The notes: generated by a model from the letters alone, not told the origin. Counted from the first letter of the stretch, positions 52,885-61,453 are shown. The stretch is 64,000 nt of DNA from Thermoanaerobacterium thermosulfurigenes (GCF_051201035.1 NZ_JBPODR010000004.1:1-64000), one strand, 5' to 3'. Translations and numbers: made by a program.

Positions 52885-53319
52885 TCAATGCTCCGCATTT
52901 AACAATTTATCGATTTTCATTATTGCTATAACTTCGCCATCTTGTGTAATTCCTAACCCTTCAAAATAATTTCCACTTATTTCGTCTACTGTTTCAGGAG
53001 TCGGTTGAATATCGGAAAACTTTGTGACCTGAATTACTCTATCAACGATTGTGCCAACTAATTCGTCATCAAATCTTAATATTACGATACGTGTTGATTT
53101 AGTATCAGAATAATCTTCAAGTCCCAATATTCGATGTACATTAATGACTGGTACAATTTTTCCACGCAAATTTATAATACCTTCTAAATATGCTTTGCTA
53201 TTATGCAAATAAGTGATTTTTTTAAATCGGATAATTTCATACACTTCATTTATCTTTATTGCATATTTTTCTCCGCACAATTCACATACAACATATTGGT
53301 AATCTAATAATTCATTCAA
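52885..53319 (-). CDS. cheW: Chemotaxis coupling protein CheW
   Basis: 144 residues: two SH3-like barrels with YVVCELCGEKYAIKINEVYEII, YLEGIINLRGKIVPVINVH (about 45-63) and IVDRVIQV. It bridges receptors to CheA. TTG start with GGAGGG eight bases before. Placed between the c-di-GMP protein gene and cheA. Confidence 0.95.
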   Translation of the reverse strand: MNELLDYQYVVCELCGEKYAIKINEVYEIIRFKKITYLHNSKAYLEGIINLRGKIVPVINVHRILGLEDYSDTKSTRIVILRFDDELVGTIVDRVIQVTKFSDIQPTPETVDEISGNYFEGLGITQDGEVIAIMKIDKLLNAEH

Positions 53320-53371
53320 ACCAAATTCCCTCCAACAAAATATTTAAGCAAAGTTCAGAAAGCAAATCATA

Positions 53372-54409
53372 CTAACTTTTAATATCTCTATAAATTTTGC
53401 TAAAAAGTTCTGCTATGTATGGATCAAATTGAGTTCCTGCATTCTTTTTTATCTCTAAAATTGCCTGGTCAATTTTTAGTGCTTTTCTATATATGCGGTC
53501 ATTTGTCATAGCATCAAAGGCATCTGCAACTGACAAAATACGGCAAAACAATGGGATCTTTTCTCCTTTCAACCCATGAGGATATCCATTTCCATCCCAT
53601 CTTTCATGATGGTACAATATGTATTTTGCTATTGTCTTTAACTCTGGTATATTTGAAATAATTTCATATCCTATTTCTGGATGTTTCTTTATTTCGGTCC
53701 AATCACTATCTGTCAACGGTTCACGCTTTTTAAGAACACTTTCGCTTATGCCTATTTTGCCTATATCGTGTAATATTGCCAAAAGAGCTAATTCATTAAG
53801 TTCTTTCATTGAAAGGTTCATTTCCTTTCCAATAATAAGACAATGGTCTTTTAGCCTCTTAGCATGTTCCTCCGTTTCCCAACTTTTAAAATGTAATGTG
53901 GCAAGAATTGCATTGACAACAACACTTCGATGACTCGTGTTCATTACAAACTTTTGTCTATTCATTTCTTCTTCTGCATCTTTTATTGCTTGAATAATTG
54001 AATTCTCAGAACTACGCTTTGAAGATATTCCAACAGCTACACTCAACTGTTCATCTTTTTTGATTAACTTTATTTTAGTTGAAACAATTGTTTCAATTTT
54101 TTTTGCTGCATTTTCCATGTTGCTGTCATGCATGAGTACTAAAAATTCATCTTCTCCCCATCTTGCAATAATATCATTATTTCCTAAACCATGTTTCAAC
54201 TCATTTGCAAGACTTCTTAAAAGCTTATCACCTTCTCTATACCCAAATGTATCATTAATCATTTTAATGCCATTAATATCTAGCATAACTACTGCCATTG
54301 AAGTGTTTTTAAAATTATCTAATTCGCTTAGCTTTTCTTCAACATATTTTCTGGTGTAAAGGCCCGTTAATGGATCATATATATCTATTTCCATATTTTT
54401 TGAATCCAT
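53372..54409 (-). CDS. GGDEF and HD-GYP two-domain c-di-GMP protein
   Basis: 345 residues without a sensor or membrane segment. The GGDEF domain (about 5-165) has LTGLYTRKY and a signature ARWGEDEFLVL in which the second glycine is Glu (GEDEF). The HD-GYP domain (about 175-340) keeps HDIGKIG (about 215), KHPEIGYEI and HHERWDGNGYPHGLKG, the residues needed for c-di-GMP phosphodiesterase activity. It is the first gene after a c-di-GMP riboswitch. Net activity may be degradation, with the altered GGDEF either weakly active or regulatory. An out-of-frame ATG at a better distance from GGAGG starts a 9-codon upstream frame that overlaps the start. Confidence 0.9.
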   Translation of the reverse strand: MDSKNMEIDIYDPLTGLYTRKYVEEKLSELDNFKNTSMAVVMLDINGIKMINDTFGYREGDKLLRSLANELKHGLGNNDIIARWGEDEFLVLMHDSNMENAAKKIETIVSTKIKLIKKDEQLSVAVGISSKRSSENSIIQAIKDAEEEMNRQKFVMNTSHRSVVVNAILATLHFKSWETEEHAKRLKDHCLIIGKEMNLSMKELNELALLAILHDIGKIGISESVLKKREPLTDSDWTEIKKHPEIGYEIISNIPELKTIAKYILYHHERWDGNGYPHGLKGEKIPLFCRILSVADAFDAMTNDRIYRKALKIDQAILEIKKNAGTQFDPYIAELFSKIYRDIKS

Positions 54410-54487
54410 TTCATGCTTTCACCTCCATCACAAATAATATTTAATTTTATTGCATCATCTTTTCTACTCTAATTTCATTGATTTACA

Positions 54488-54524
54488 AATAAAAAAATAG
54501 GATAACCACATGGTTGCCCTATTT
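54488..54524 (-). terminator. Terminator of the c-di-GMP riboswitch
   Basis: AATAGG-AACCA and TGGTT-CCCTATT form a stem of about 13 bp with two mismatches (54497-54523), followed on the minus strand by seven T. The GGGTTGCC of the aptamer could pair with its GGCAACC, giving mutually exclusive structures. Confidence 0.8.
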
Positions 54525-54535
54525 CAATTAGTAAG

Positions 54536-54620
54536 CTGGCAACCCGGCCATCTTAGCAGAATCTGCTTTAGACCCGTGGCTTTGCGTCCTTATCTTTCGA
54601 TAAGTTTGCTCTTTTCAAGT
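54536..54620 (-). promoter_or_regulatory. Cyclic di-GMP-I (GEMM) riboswitch
   Basis: The minus strand has the conserved blocks of the GEMM-I aptamer in order: GAGCAAACT, a stem closed by a GAAA tetraloop, GGACGCAAAGCC, GGTCTAAAG, then GCTAAGATGGCCGGGTTGCC. A terminator follows before the GGDEF/HD-GYP gene, so it should control transcription of the whole chemotaxis operon in response to c-di-GMP. Whether ligand turns it on or off is not certain from the sequence alone. Confidence 0.93.
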
Positions 54621-54647
54621 TCATATTGTTATTCAAAATAGTATAAT

Positions 54648-54683
54648 GTAACAATATAATCATTTTGTTACATTTAATAAGAT
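54648..54683. repeat. Left recombination-like site flanking the tyrosine recombinase gene
   Basis: Arms GTAACAA and TTGTTAC flank a 10-base core TATAATCATT (54655-54664). The 24-bp unit 54648-54671 is the exact reverse complement of 55495-55518. On its right it continues ATTTAATAAGAT, which is repeated in direct orientation after the other copy. It begins 28 bases from the riboswitch aptamer, in the promoter region of the chemotaxis operon. Confidence 0.8.
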
Positions 54684-54830
54684 TATAATATATTTGATAC
54701 ATAAGCATTTTAAACAATTAATTTAGTGTTTTTATATATATCTATATACAAATCAATGTATCTTTTTTATAATAACTATGTAATCATTTTGACATTATAG
54801 TTAAATTATTAATAATTAGGAGGAAAAATT

Positions 54831-55391
54831 ATGACAGTTGAACCTATACGAGATAAAGTTAAAATAAAGCAAATGTATTATTATTTACAAGGTAAAGATC
54901 CTAAATACGGTTTGCTTTTTAAATTTGGCTTAAATACTGGCTTAAGGATTAGTGATATTTTACCTATAAAGGTCAATGACATTTATACAAGCAATTTTAA
55001 TTTTCGTGAATATCTTACTATTAAAGAGAAAAAAACTGAAAAAGAGAAAAAAATTAAAATTAATGAATCATTAAAAAAGGAAATTGATAAATACATAAAA
55101 TTAAGATGCTTAAAATATGATGATTATTTATTTCCAAGCAATAAAGGCGGACATATAGGAAGAATTCAAAGTTACAGAATTTTAAAAGAAGCCGCTGAAA
55201 TTGTTGGTGTCGAAAATTTTGGTACTCATAGTTTGAGAAAAACTTGGGGTTATTGGAGTTATAAAACATCGCGTTATAATATAGGCTTAATAATGGATAC
55301 TTTTAATCATAGTTCCCAAAAAATCACTTTAAGATATATCGGCGTAAATCAAGAACAGAAAGATGAATTATATACATTGGTTCAATTTTAA
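54831..55391 (+). CDS. Small tyrosine recombinase, catalytic domain only
   Basis: 186 residues. The full catalytic set is visible: Arg39 in NTGLRISD, a beta-hairpin with basic residues near 64-76, His133-x-x-Arg136 in THSLRKT, His160 in FNHSS and the nucleophile Tyr169 in LRYIGV. The N-terminal core-binding domain of phage integrases is missing; the size resembles FimB/FimE-type invertases (about 200 residues). AGGAGG precedes the ATG. The gene lies alone between two copies of a 24-bp site in inverted orientation, which are its likely substrates. No other phage or element genes are nearby. Confidence 0.92.
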   Translation: MTVEPIRDKVKIKQMYYYLQGKDPKYGLLFKFGLNTGLRISDILPIKVNDIYTSNFNFREYLTIKEKKTEKEKKIKINESLKKEIDKYIKLRCLKYDDYLFPSNKGGHIGRIQSYRILKEAAEIVGVENFGTHSLRKTWGYWSYKTSRYNIGLIMDTFNHSSQKITLRYIGVNQEQKDELYTLVQF

Positions 55392-55494
55392 GCAAAAAAT
55401 GTCATAGAAATTTTTGTAATAAAATCTTTAAAATTTTGTTATATTATGCAGGATTTTAGATTTTTCTGTCGAATAAGAGAATATGTTGTAATAA

Positions 55495-55530
55495 GTAACA
55501 AAATGATTATATTGTTACATTTAATAAGAT
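55495..55530. repeat. Right recombination-like site flanking the tyrosine recombinase gene
   Basis: Same arms GTAACAA and TTGTTAC as the left site, with the core inverted (AATGATTATA, 55502-55511), followed by ATTTAATAAGAT. Compared directly with the left site it has four differences, all in the core; compared after inversion, 24 of 24 bases match. Confidence 0.8.
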
Positions 55531-55549
55531 ACCAAATATATGGTATCTT
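55526..55549. repeat. Hairpin just outside the right site
   Basis: AAGATACCA (55526-55534) and TGGTATCTT (55541-55549) form a perfect 9-bp stem with an AATATA loop. It lies downstream of the recombinase and could mark the end of its transcript, though no T-run follows. The remainder of 55550-55716 shows nothing I can support. Confidence 0.7.
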
Positions 55550-55716
55550 GGATATTTGTGTAATCTGTAGATGGTTTATTTTTTACCTGTATCCTTTCAA
55601 TCCCTCCTGTACGAAACATTCAATCTGTTTGTTAATCTATATATCATTTCGGCAACTTTTAGTAAATTAATTGTTAAATCGATCTAAATGTTTTCTTTTC
55701 TATCGCAAAAAAGTTT

Positions 55717-55746
55717 AAAACCCATGGACTTATATCCATGGGTTTT
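55717..55746 (-). terminator. Terminator of the second aminotransferase gene
   Basis: AAAACCCATGGA (55717-55728) and TCCATGGGTTTT (55735-55746) are perfect 12-base arms; the minus strand then runs AAACTTTTTTG. Confidence 0.88.
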
Positions 55747-55750
55747 CTCC

Positions 55751-56920
55751 TTAAAACTTCTTCATAAACTCCCTTATCCTTTTTACTGCCTCTTTTAGAT
55801 TTTCCATCGATGTGGCATAAGACATCCTTATGTATCCCTCGCCATGCTCACCAAATGCGCTTCCTGGCACTGTTGCAACTTTCGCCTCATATAAAAGCTT
55901 TTTGGCAAATTCTAACGATGTTAGTCCAGTCTCTTTGATCGATGGGAAAATGTAAAATGCTCCTTTAGGTTCAAAGCACTCAAAGCCCATATCAATTAAG
56001 CTTGAATACAAAAATTTCCTTCTTTCATCGTATTTCTCCCGCATAAATTTTACATCGCCATCGCCATTTCTTAAAGCCTCCAATCCTGCATATTGCGATT
56101 GGGTCGATGCTGATGTGACATCGTACTGATGTATCTTTGTCATGTGCTTTACAAAATACTCCGGTGCTGCTATATAGCCAAGCCTCCATCCAGTCATGGC
56201 ATAAGACTTAGAAAAGCCATTTATCAAAACAGTCCTTTCCCACATTCCAGGCAGTGACGCAAAACTTACATGCTTAAAGCCATCGTAAACCAGTTCAGAG
56301 TATATCTCATCCGTCACAACCAGCAAATCGTGCTTTAATACTACTTCAACCAATTTCACCATTTCCTCATAAGGCATGACAGCTCCTGTTGGATTATTCG
56401 GATACGGCAAAATCAAAACCTTCGATCTCTCCGTAACATACTTTTCTAACACATCTGCTTTTAAGACAAAGTTATCTTTTTCATATGTAGGGACAAAGAC
56501 AGATTTGCCACCAGCTAACTTTGTACACGGATCATAAGCCACAAATGACGGCTCAGGTATCAAAACTTCATCTCCATCTTCCACAAGAGTATTCAATGCT
56601 ATGTAAATAGCCTCCGTCGCACCGATTGTGACAAGTATCTCACCATCAGGCTTATACTCTACATCACAACTTCTTTTAAGATATTTTGATATCTCTTGCC
56701 GTAATTCTATAAGCCCAGCATTTACAGTATATCCAGTTTTACCTTCTAATAATGAGGCATACGCTGCATCGATTATGTGCCTTGGTGTGACAAAATCCGG
56801 CTCCCCGATCGTCAGCGATATAGCACCAGACACTTCTTTTGCCATATTAAAAAAATATCTTATTGTAGATATCTCTATAGATTTTGCACGCTTTGAAACT
56901 CTATCTTCGAAATCCACCAT
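55751..56920 (-). CDS. PLP-dependent class I aminotransferase, paralogue of the 8779 gene
   Basis: 389 residues with the same landmarks as the enzyme at 8779-9942: SLTIGEPDFVTPRHI, PYPNNPTGAVMP, TDEIYSELVYDG and NGFSKSYAMTGWRLGY containing the Schiff-base lysine (about 235). The two are alike over the whole length. No regulator gene is attached here. Specificity is probably alanine, aspartate or aromatic amino acids, but cannot be fixed. Its monocistronic terminator is clear. Confidence 0.9.
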   Translation of the reverse strand: MVDFEDRVSKRAKSIEISTIRYFFNMAKEVSGAISLTIGEPDFVTPRHIIDAAYASLLEGKTGYTVNAGLIELRQEISKYLKRSCDVEYKPDGEILVTIGATEAIYIALNTLVEDGDEVLIPEPSFVAYDPCTKLAGGKSVFVPTYEKDNFVLKADVLEKYVTERSKVLILPYPNNPTGAVMPYEEMVKLVEVVLKHDLLVVTDEIYSELVYDGFKHVSFASLPGMWERTVLINGFSKSYAMTGWRLGYIAAPEYFVKHMTKIHQYDVTSASTQSQYAGLEALRNGDGDVKFMREKYDERRKFLYSSLIDMGFECFEPKGAFYIFPSIKETGLTSLEFAKKLLYEAKVATVPGSAFGEHGEGYIRMSYATSMENLKEAVKRIREFMKKF

Positions 56921-56994
56921 GCTCCCCCACTTTCTATAAAAACTCTTGATTCAATTATAATACACAATTTCAACAATTTAAAGCATCATAATCT

Positions 56995-57075
56995 TTATCC
57001 TCTCTTTTTTGTAGAAATATCTACCAATACTGCGATGACAAGAACAATAAGTACACTGCAATCCACCAATCGCAT
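56995..57075 (-). CDS. Possible 26-residue membrane peptide
   Basis: An ATG frame preceded by GAAAGG encodes MRLVDCSVLIVLVIAVLVDIS and a basic end TKKRG. It reads toward the aminotransferase gene. Coding rests on the ribosome binding site and hydrophobic composition only. Confidence 0.25.
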   Translation of the reverse strand: MRLVDCSVLIVLVIAVLVDISTKKRG

Positions 57076-57090
57076 AAACGTACCTTTCAA

Positions 57091-57282
57091 ATGGTAAAAA
57101 AGCTTCAATACAAACTATCAATACTAAAAAAGTACGAAATTAAGAGTAAAGAGATAAAAAGCATAGACATACGCAATATAAGAAAAGGCTACTGGAGAAT
57201 ATCCAATAGCCAAATACTCAATACGACCCTTATAAAAAAACACTTTGATGACGCTGACAAAATAATTTTATTCAGCTCCTGA
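57091..57282 (+). pseudogene. C-terminal remnant of a group II intron reverse transcriptase/maturase
   Basis: The 63-codon frame contains IRNIRKGYWRISNSQILNTT, the C-terminal pattern of group II intron-encoded maturases (NTRKGYWRIANSPILxxxL). The rest of the protein, including the reverse transcriptase core and the intron RNA, is missing, and the end diverges after this motif. It marks an old intron insertion between the aminotransferase and xyl genes. Confidence 0.65.
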
Positions 57283-57314
57283 TCAATTGAATGCGCTTTT
57301 ATAGGCACCTTTAA

Positions 57315-58487
57315 TCAGCCAACAGCTTGAGAACGACGTGTAAGGATGTCAAATACAACAGCTAAAACAAGTATTATACCTTGTATTACGTATTGAATAG
57401 AACTTCCAAGTCCCATTAAATCCATGCCATTGGTTAATGATGCCATAACCAAGGCACCTATTAATGAGCCTGTAACTTTACCAACACCGCCGTTTGCAGA
57501 ACATCCACCGATAAATGCACCGGCAATTGCCAGGAGCTCAAAACCTGTACCTGCTGTTGGTGAAGCACTTTGCATTCTTGATGCAAAAAGTATTCCTGAA
57601 AGTGCAGTCAAAGTTTCCATAATAACAAATGTGTAAATTAAAACATTTGCCACATTGATACCTGAAAGTTCAGCTGCTTCAGGATTACCACCAACAGCAT
57701 AAATATGACGTCCAAATGTTGTTTTGTTTAATATCACCGTAAATATTGAAACAACTACAAAGACAATAACAAATGTCCAAGAAATACCATTATTCATTGC
57801 TAAAATAAGCATTAATGCTGCAATCAATGCAACAACAAAAGCGATTTTAGCTATAAAAAAAGGCATAGGTAAAACTTCAAAATTGTATTTTTTCTTTGTG
57901 TTACGAGCCTTAACTTGAAAGTAAATAAACAATACTATACCAATTAAACCAATTACAAGAGTTGATACTGTAAACTCACCGATTTTTCCAAAACTTGGTA
58001 TAAACCCATTGCCTATTTCATTAAAGAATTTATCAGTAATGTTAATTGTACCGCCTGCCTGAGTAGCAAGTAACAATAATCCATGGGAAGATATCATACC
58101 TGCCAAAGTTACGACAAATGCAGGTATACCAACCTTTGCAATCAGTGTACCAAAGAACAAACCAATAACTGCACCTAAAGCCAGTACAATAAGGATTGCA
58201 AGAATAGCTGGAACATGATAATTCATCATTAATATTGCAGCTATAGCTCCTAAAAAACCTGAAAGGAAACCGACTGACAAGTCAATTTGCCGAACAATAA
58301 TTACAAGCGTCATACCAGTAGCTAACACTGCTATATAACCCGTTTGATTTATTAAACTTGATATATTATATGGAGAAATAAACGTACCTTTAGTTAAAAT
58401 AGTAAATAAAACGAAAATTACAGCTAATGCAATAAACATACCATAATCACGTATGTTTTTTCTAAGAATTACACCTAGTCCTTTCAT
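57315..58487 (-). CDS. xylH: Xylose ABC transporter permease
   Basis: 390 residues with about ten membrane helices. YIAVLATGMTLVIIVRQIDLSVG (about 45-67) and ELLAIAGAFIGGCSANGGVGKVTGS (about 320-344) are the family signatures of RbsC/XylH permeases, and the ATPase-contacting loop GGNPEAAELSGI is present. The ATG at 58487 overlaps the end of the ATPase gene and follows AGGAGGG, so the longer frame from 58556 is not used. Last gene of the operon. Confidence 0.92.
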   Translation of the reverse strand: MKGLGVILRKNIRDYGMFIALAVIFVLFTILTKGTFISPYNISSLINQTGYIAVLATGMTLVIIVRQIDLSVGFLSGFLGAIAAILMMNYHVPAILAILIVLALGAVIGLFFGTLIAKVGIPAFVVTLAGMISSHGLLLLATQAGGTINITDKFFNEIGNGFIPSFGKIGEFTVSTLVIGLIGIVLFIYFQVKARNTKKKYNFEVLPMPFFIAKIAFVVALIAALMLILAMNNGISWTFVIVFVVVSIFTVILNKTTFGRHIYAVGGNPEAAELSGINVANVLIYTFVIMETLTALSGILFASRMQSASPTAGTGFELLAIAGAFIGGCSANGGVGKVTGSLIGALVMASLTNGMDLMGLGSSIQYVIQGIILVLAVVFDILTRRSQAVG

Positions 58488-58506
58488 AATATCCCTCCTC
58501 AAAATA

Positions 58507-60033
58507 TCAGGCCGTAGCCATTTCCATAATTTTCTCCTCTGTTGCATCCTTAGCATCTATAACACCGGTCATAGTACCATTAGACATAACATATATCCTA
58601 TCGCTCATACCTAATATTTCAGGTAACTCAGAGGAAATCATTATGATGCTCATACCCCTCTTAACAAGTTCATTCATAATTGTATATATTTCAAACTTGG
58701 CTCCAACATCAATTCCTCGCGTTGGCTCATCCAATATCAACAAGTCTGGCAAAGTAAAAAGTCCTTTAGCTACTGAAACCTTTTGCTGATTACCACCAGA
58801 CAAAGTCCCAACAATTTGCTCGATAGAAGGTGCTTTAATATTTAACTCATTAAAGAATTTATTTGCAGCATTTACTTCTTTATGTTGGTCAATAAAAAGC
58901 CCACTCAATAACTGCTTGAGATTGGAAAGGGTTATATTAAATTTTATATCTTGAATCAATACAAGGCCATTCCCTTTTCTATCTTCTGTAACATATACAA
59001 TTTTCTCTTTAATAGCTTTCTCTGGAGAACTTAAATGCTTTTTGACTCCATTAATATATAATTCACCTTTTATATTATAATGCTTTGTATTGCCAAAAAT
59101 ACTTAGAGCCATTTCAGTACGCCCTGCACCCATAAGTCCTGCAATTCCAACAATTTCACCCTTATGGACTTTAAAATTAATATTATGAAGAATTTCACGC
59201 CCTTTGCTTGGATCATAAGCTGTCCAATTTTTCAATTCAAAACATACATCTCCATGTTTAACGTCTTCCCTCTTTGGATAAATATCTTCTATCTCTCTAC
59301 CGACCATATACTTAATTATTTCTTTTTCCTCAACTTTGCGTTTAGTGGCATCAATCGACGTAATTGTCTTTCCATCTCTTAAAACCGTGATTGTGTCAGC
59401 AATAGAAATAACTTCTTTTAATTTATGTGAGATCATTATACATGTTATGCCTTGTTGCTTTAATTCTCTTAAAATTTGTAGCAAATTATCACAATCTACT
59501 TCACTAAGCGCTGCTGTCGGCTCATCTAAAATCAAGAGTTTAACATCTTTGCTTAAGGCTTTGCCTATTTCAACAAGCTGTTGAACTCCAACACCGACAT
59601 CCTTAATTTTAGTTTCAGGATTAATATTTACGCGAATTCTTTTAAGCACTTCTTTTGCTTTAATAATCGTTTCATTCCAATCTATAAACGAACCTTTTTT
59701 GATTTCGTGTCCCAAAAATATGTTTTCATAAATTGTGAGTTCCGGTATTAAAGCAAGCTCCTGATGTATTATGGCAATTCCTGCTTTTTCACTATCTTCA
59801 ATACTTCTAAAATGTTGTTCAGTAGAATTTAAAATAATTCTTCCGGTAAATGTACCTGATGGGTAAACACCAGATAGAATCTTCATCAACGTTGATTTTC
59901 CTGCACCATTTTCACCCACCAAGCAATGAATTTCTCCTCGTTTAACCTTGAAGTTTACACCATCCAGTGCTTTAACACCAGGGAATGTTTTCCCGATATT
60001 ATCCATTTCAAGAATATATTCAGCATCTTTCAA
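58507..60033 (-). CDS. xylG: Xylose ABC transporter ATP-binding protein, two ABC domains
   Basis: 508 residues: the first ABC module has GENGAGKST (about 40) and LLILDEPTAAL (about 164), the second has GIAGLMGAGRTEMA (degenerate Walker A, about 290), LSGGNQQKV (signature, about 405) and LLILDEPTRGI. This duplicated layout with a degenerate second P-loop is standard for ribose/xylose ATPases. AGGAGG lies nine bases before the TTG start. It works with XylF and XylH. Confidence 0.93.
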   Translation of the reverse strand: MKDAEYILEMDNIGKTFPGVKALDGVNFKVKRGEIHCLVGENGAGKSTLMKILSGVYPSGTFTGRIILNSTEQHFRSIEDSEKAGIAIIHQELALIPELTIYENIFLGHEIKKGSFIDWNETIIKAKEVLKRIRVNINPETKIKDVGVGVQQLVEIGKALSKDVKLLILDEPTAALSEVDCDNLLQILRELKQQGITCIMISHKLKEVISIADTITVLRDGKTITSIDATKRKVEEKEIIKYMVGREIEDIYPKREDVKHGDVCFELKNWTAYDPSKGREILHNINFKVHKGEIVGIAGLMGAGRTEMALSIFGNTKHYNIKGELYINGVKKHLSSPEKAIKEKIVYVTEDRKGNGLVLIQDIKFNITLSNLKQLLSGLFIDQHKEVNAANKFFNELNIKAPSIEQIVGTLSGGNQQKVSVAKGLFTLPDLLILDEPTRGIDVGAKFEIYTIMNELVKRGMSIIMISSELPEILGMSDRIYVMSNGTMTGVIDAKDATEEKIMEMATA

Positions 60034-60059
60034 GAGTTTGCACCTCCTAAATTAAAGTC

Positions 60060-60095
60060 GAAGGGCATGATAAGCAAGCGTTTATCCTACCCTTC
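60060..60095. repeat. Stem-loop between xylF and xylG
   Basis: GAAGGG (60060-60065) and CCCTTC (60090-60095) enclose a second short stem GATAA/TTATC. No T-run follows. Such hairpins behind binding-protein genes commonly stabilise the upstream mRNA so that more binding protein is made than ATPase. Confidence 0.65.
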
Positions 60096-60129
60096 CAACT
60101 TGTATAACGTAATAATAAACAGTCTATTA

Positions 60130-61305
60130 TTATTGTATTGGAACAACTTTACCGTTGTCTATTTTATACAATCCTGAAGAATTAATAATACTTTCAGCAT
60201 TATCCTTTGTAACGATAGTCAAAGGAGCTTTCGTTGCAGGAACGTCTTTACTACCATTATTGTAGGTTGTTACGATACATGATGGCTTTTCATTATTGTT
60301 AATAGAATCAACTATATCTTTAACGTCAGCAACAAGTTTTGCATCTGATTTCCAAACTGTCATGCTCTGCTTACCATCTAAGATGTACTGCAATGAAGCC
60401 TGTGTAAAGTCCTGACCTGTTGAGTAAATCTGAGTAACATCTTTGTCTGCTCTGAATGTATCTGTTATAGCACGTGATGTATCATCATTTGGAGCAAGAA
60501 CATAAACAACACCCTTCTGATCTGCTTTTGCTTTTGCCAAGTTAGCTTGTGCTAATGTCTTAGCAGTTGCTGGATCCCAGTTTGTTGTAATCTGACCTAT
60601 AATTTGAGCTAATTGACTGTGATTAAGTGTTGCTGTGTTTTTCAGTGAATCAGCAATACTTGAATTTTCTATTACGAATGTACCATCAGCAATCTTTGGT
60701 TGAAGAACACTCCATGCACCCTGGAAGAATAAGAATGCATTGTTATCTGAAGGAGCACCTGCATATAAATACAAGTGATTGCCTGTACCCTTAGCATTAT
60801 CAACCAAATATTGGGCTTGAGCTGCACCAACAGCTACACTGTCAAATGTTACATAGTAGTCAACATTTGGTGTATTCATTATAAGTCTGTCATAAGAAAT
60901 AACTTTAACACCTTTATCATGAGCCTCGTTTACTTCAGCCGCTGCTGCAGTTGCATCCTGTGGGCATATAACAATCGTCTTTGCGCCCTTAGATATAAGA
61001 CTTTCAACGTTTGTTTTTTCAGTAGCGGTATCTCCATTACTATAAAGAATTGTCGCACCTGGCAATGCTTGTTCAAATTGTTTCTGTGCCATTGGCCATC
61101 TTGATTCAGCTTTTGTTGGTAGCACTATACCAACATTTGAATACTTACCTGCAGCATTTGAGCTTGTATTGCTTGAACTTGTATTACTTGAACTTGTATT
61201 GCTTGAGCCTGTGCTGCTTGAGCTTGTACTATTCCCACAACCTGCAAATGCGAAAGTTGCAAAAACCATCAAAGCAACTACAAGCCATAACCTAAATGTT
61301 TTCAT
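60130..61305 (-). CDS. xylF: Xylose-binding lipoprotein of the ABC transporter
   Basis: 391 residues. A lipoprotein signal ends at AGC (Cys at about 23), followed by a Ser/Asn/Thr-rich linker (about 26-52) and a periplasmic-binding-protein type 1 domain: SNVGIVLPTKAESRW, VKVISYDRLIMNTPNVDYYVTFDSVAVG and LAPNDDTSRAI. These agree with XylF/ChvE-like sugar binders. It captures D-xylose for XylGH. The linker probably lets the domain move from the membrane. Confidence 0.92.
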   Translation of the reverse strand: MKTFRLWLVVALMVFATFAFAGCGNSTSSSSTGSSNTSSSNTSSSNTSSNAAGKYSNVGIVLPTKAESRWPMAQKQFEQALPGATILYSNGDTATEKTNVESLISKGAKTIVICPQDATAAAAEVNEAHDKGVKVISYDRLIMNTPNVDYYVTFDSVAVGAAQAQYLVDNAKGTGNHLYLYAGAPSDNNAFLFFQGAWSVLQPKIADGTFVIENSSIADSLKNTATLNHSQLAQIIGQITTNWDPATAKTLAQANLAKAKADQKGVVYVLAPNDDTSRAITDTFRADKDVTQIYSTGQDFTQASLQYILDGKQSMTVWKSDAKLVADVKDIVDSINNNEKPSCIVTTYNNGSKDVPATKAPLTIVTKDNAESIINSSGLYKIDNGKVVPIQ

Positions 61306-61453
61306 AAATACTATCCCCTTTCTGTTTTTTGTATTTTCGCTATATATATTCTACAAACATCTTTATTTCGCCTCTAAAACATTTTTTGTTTTTATTCATT
61401 TTTTTGCTTTAAATAATTTTATTTAAAATTTTATCTGGATTATTTTATGACAA

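Noticed and set aside
54648..55530. Interpretation as attL/attR of a one-gene integrative element
   Set aside because: Not excluded, but the core bases differ in direct orientation, which disfavours excision; kept as the alternative to inversion.
61415..61434. Direct repeat ATAAAATT with 12-bp period upstream of xylF as a YesN operator
   Set aside because: The region is almost pure A/T and such repeats are expected by chance; no independent support.
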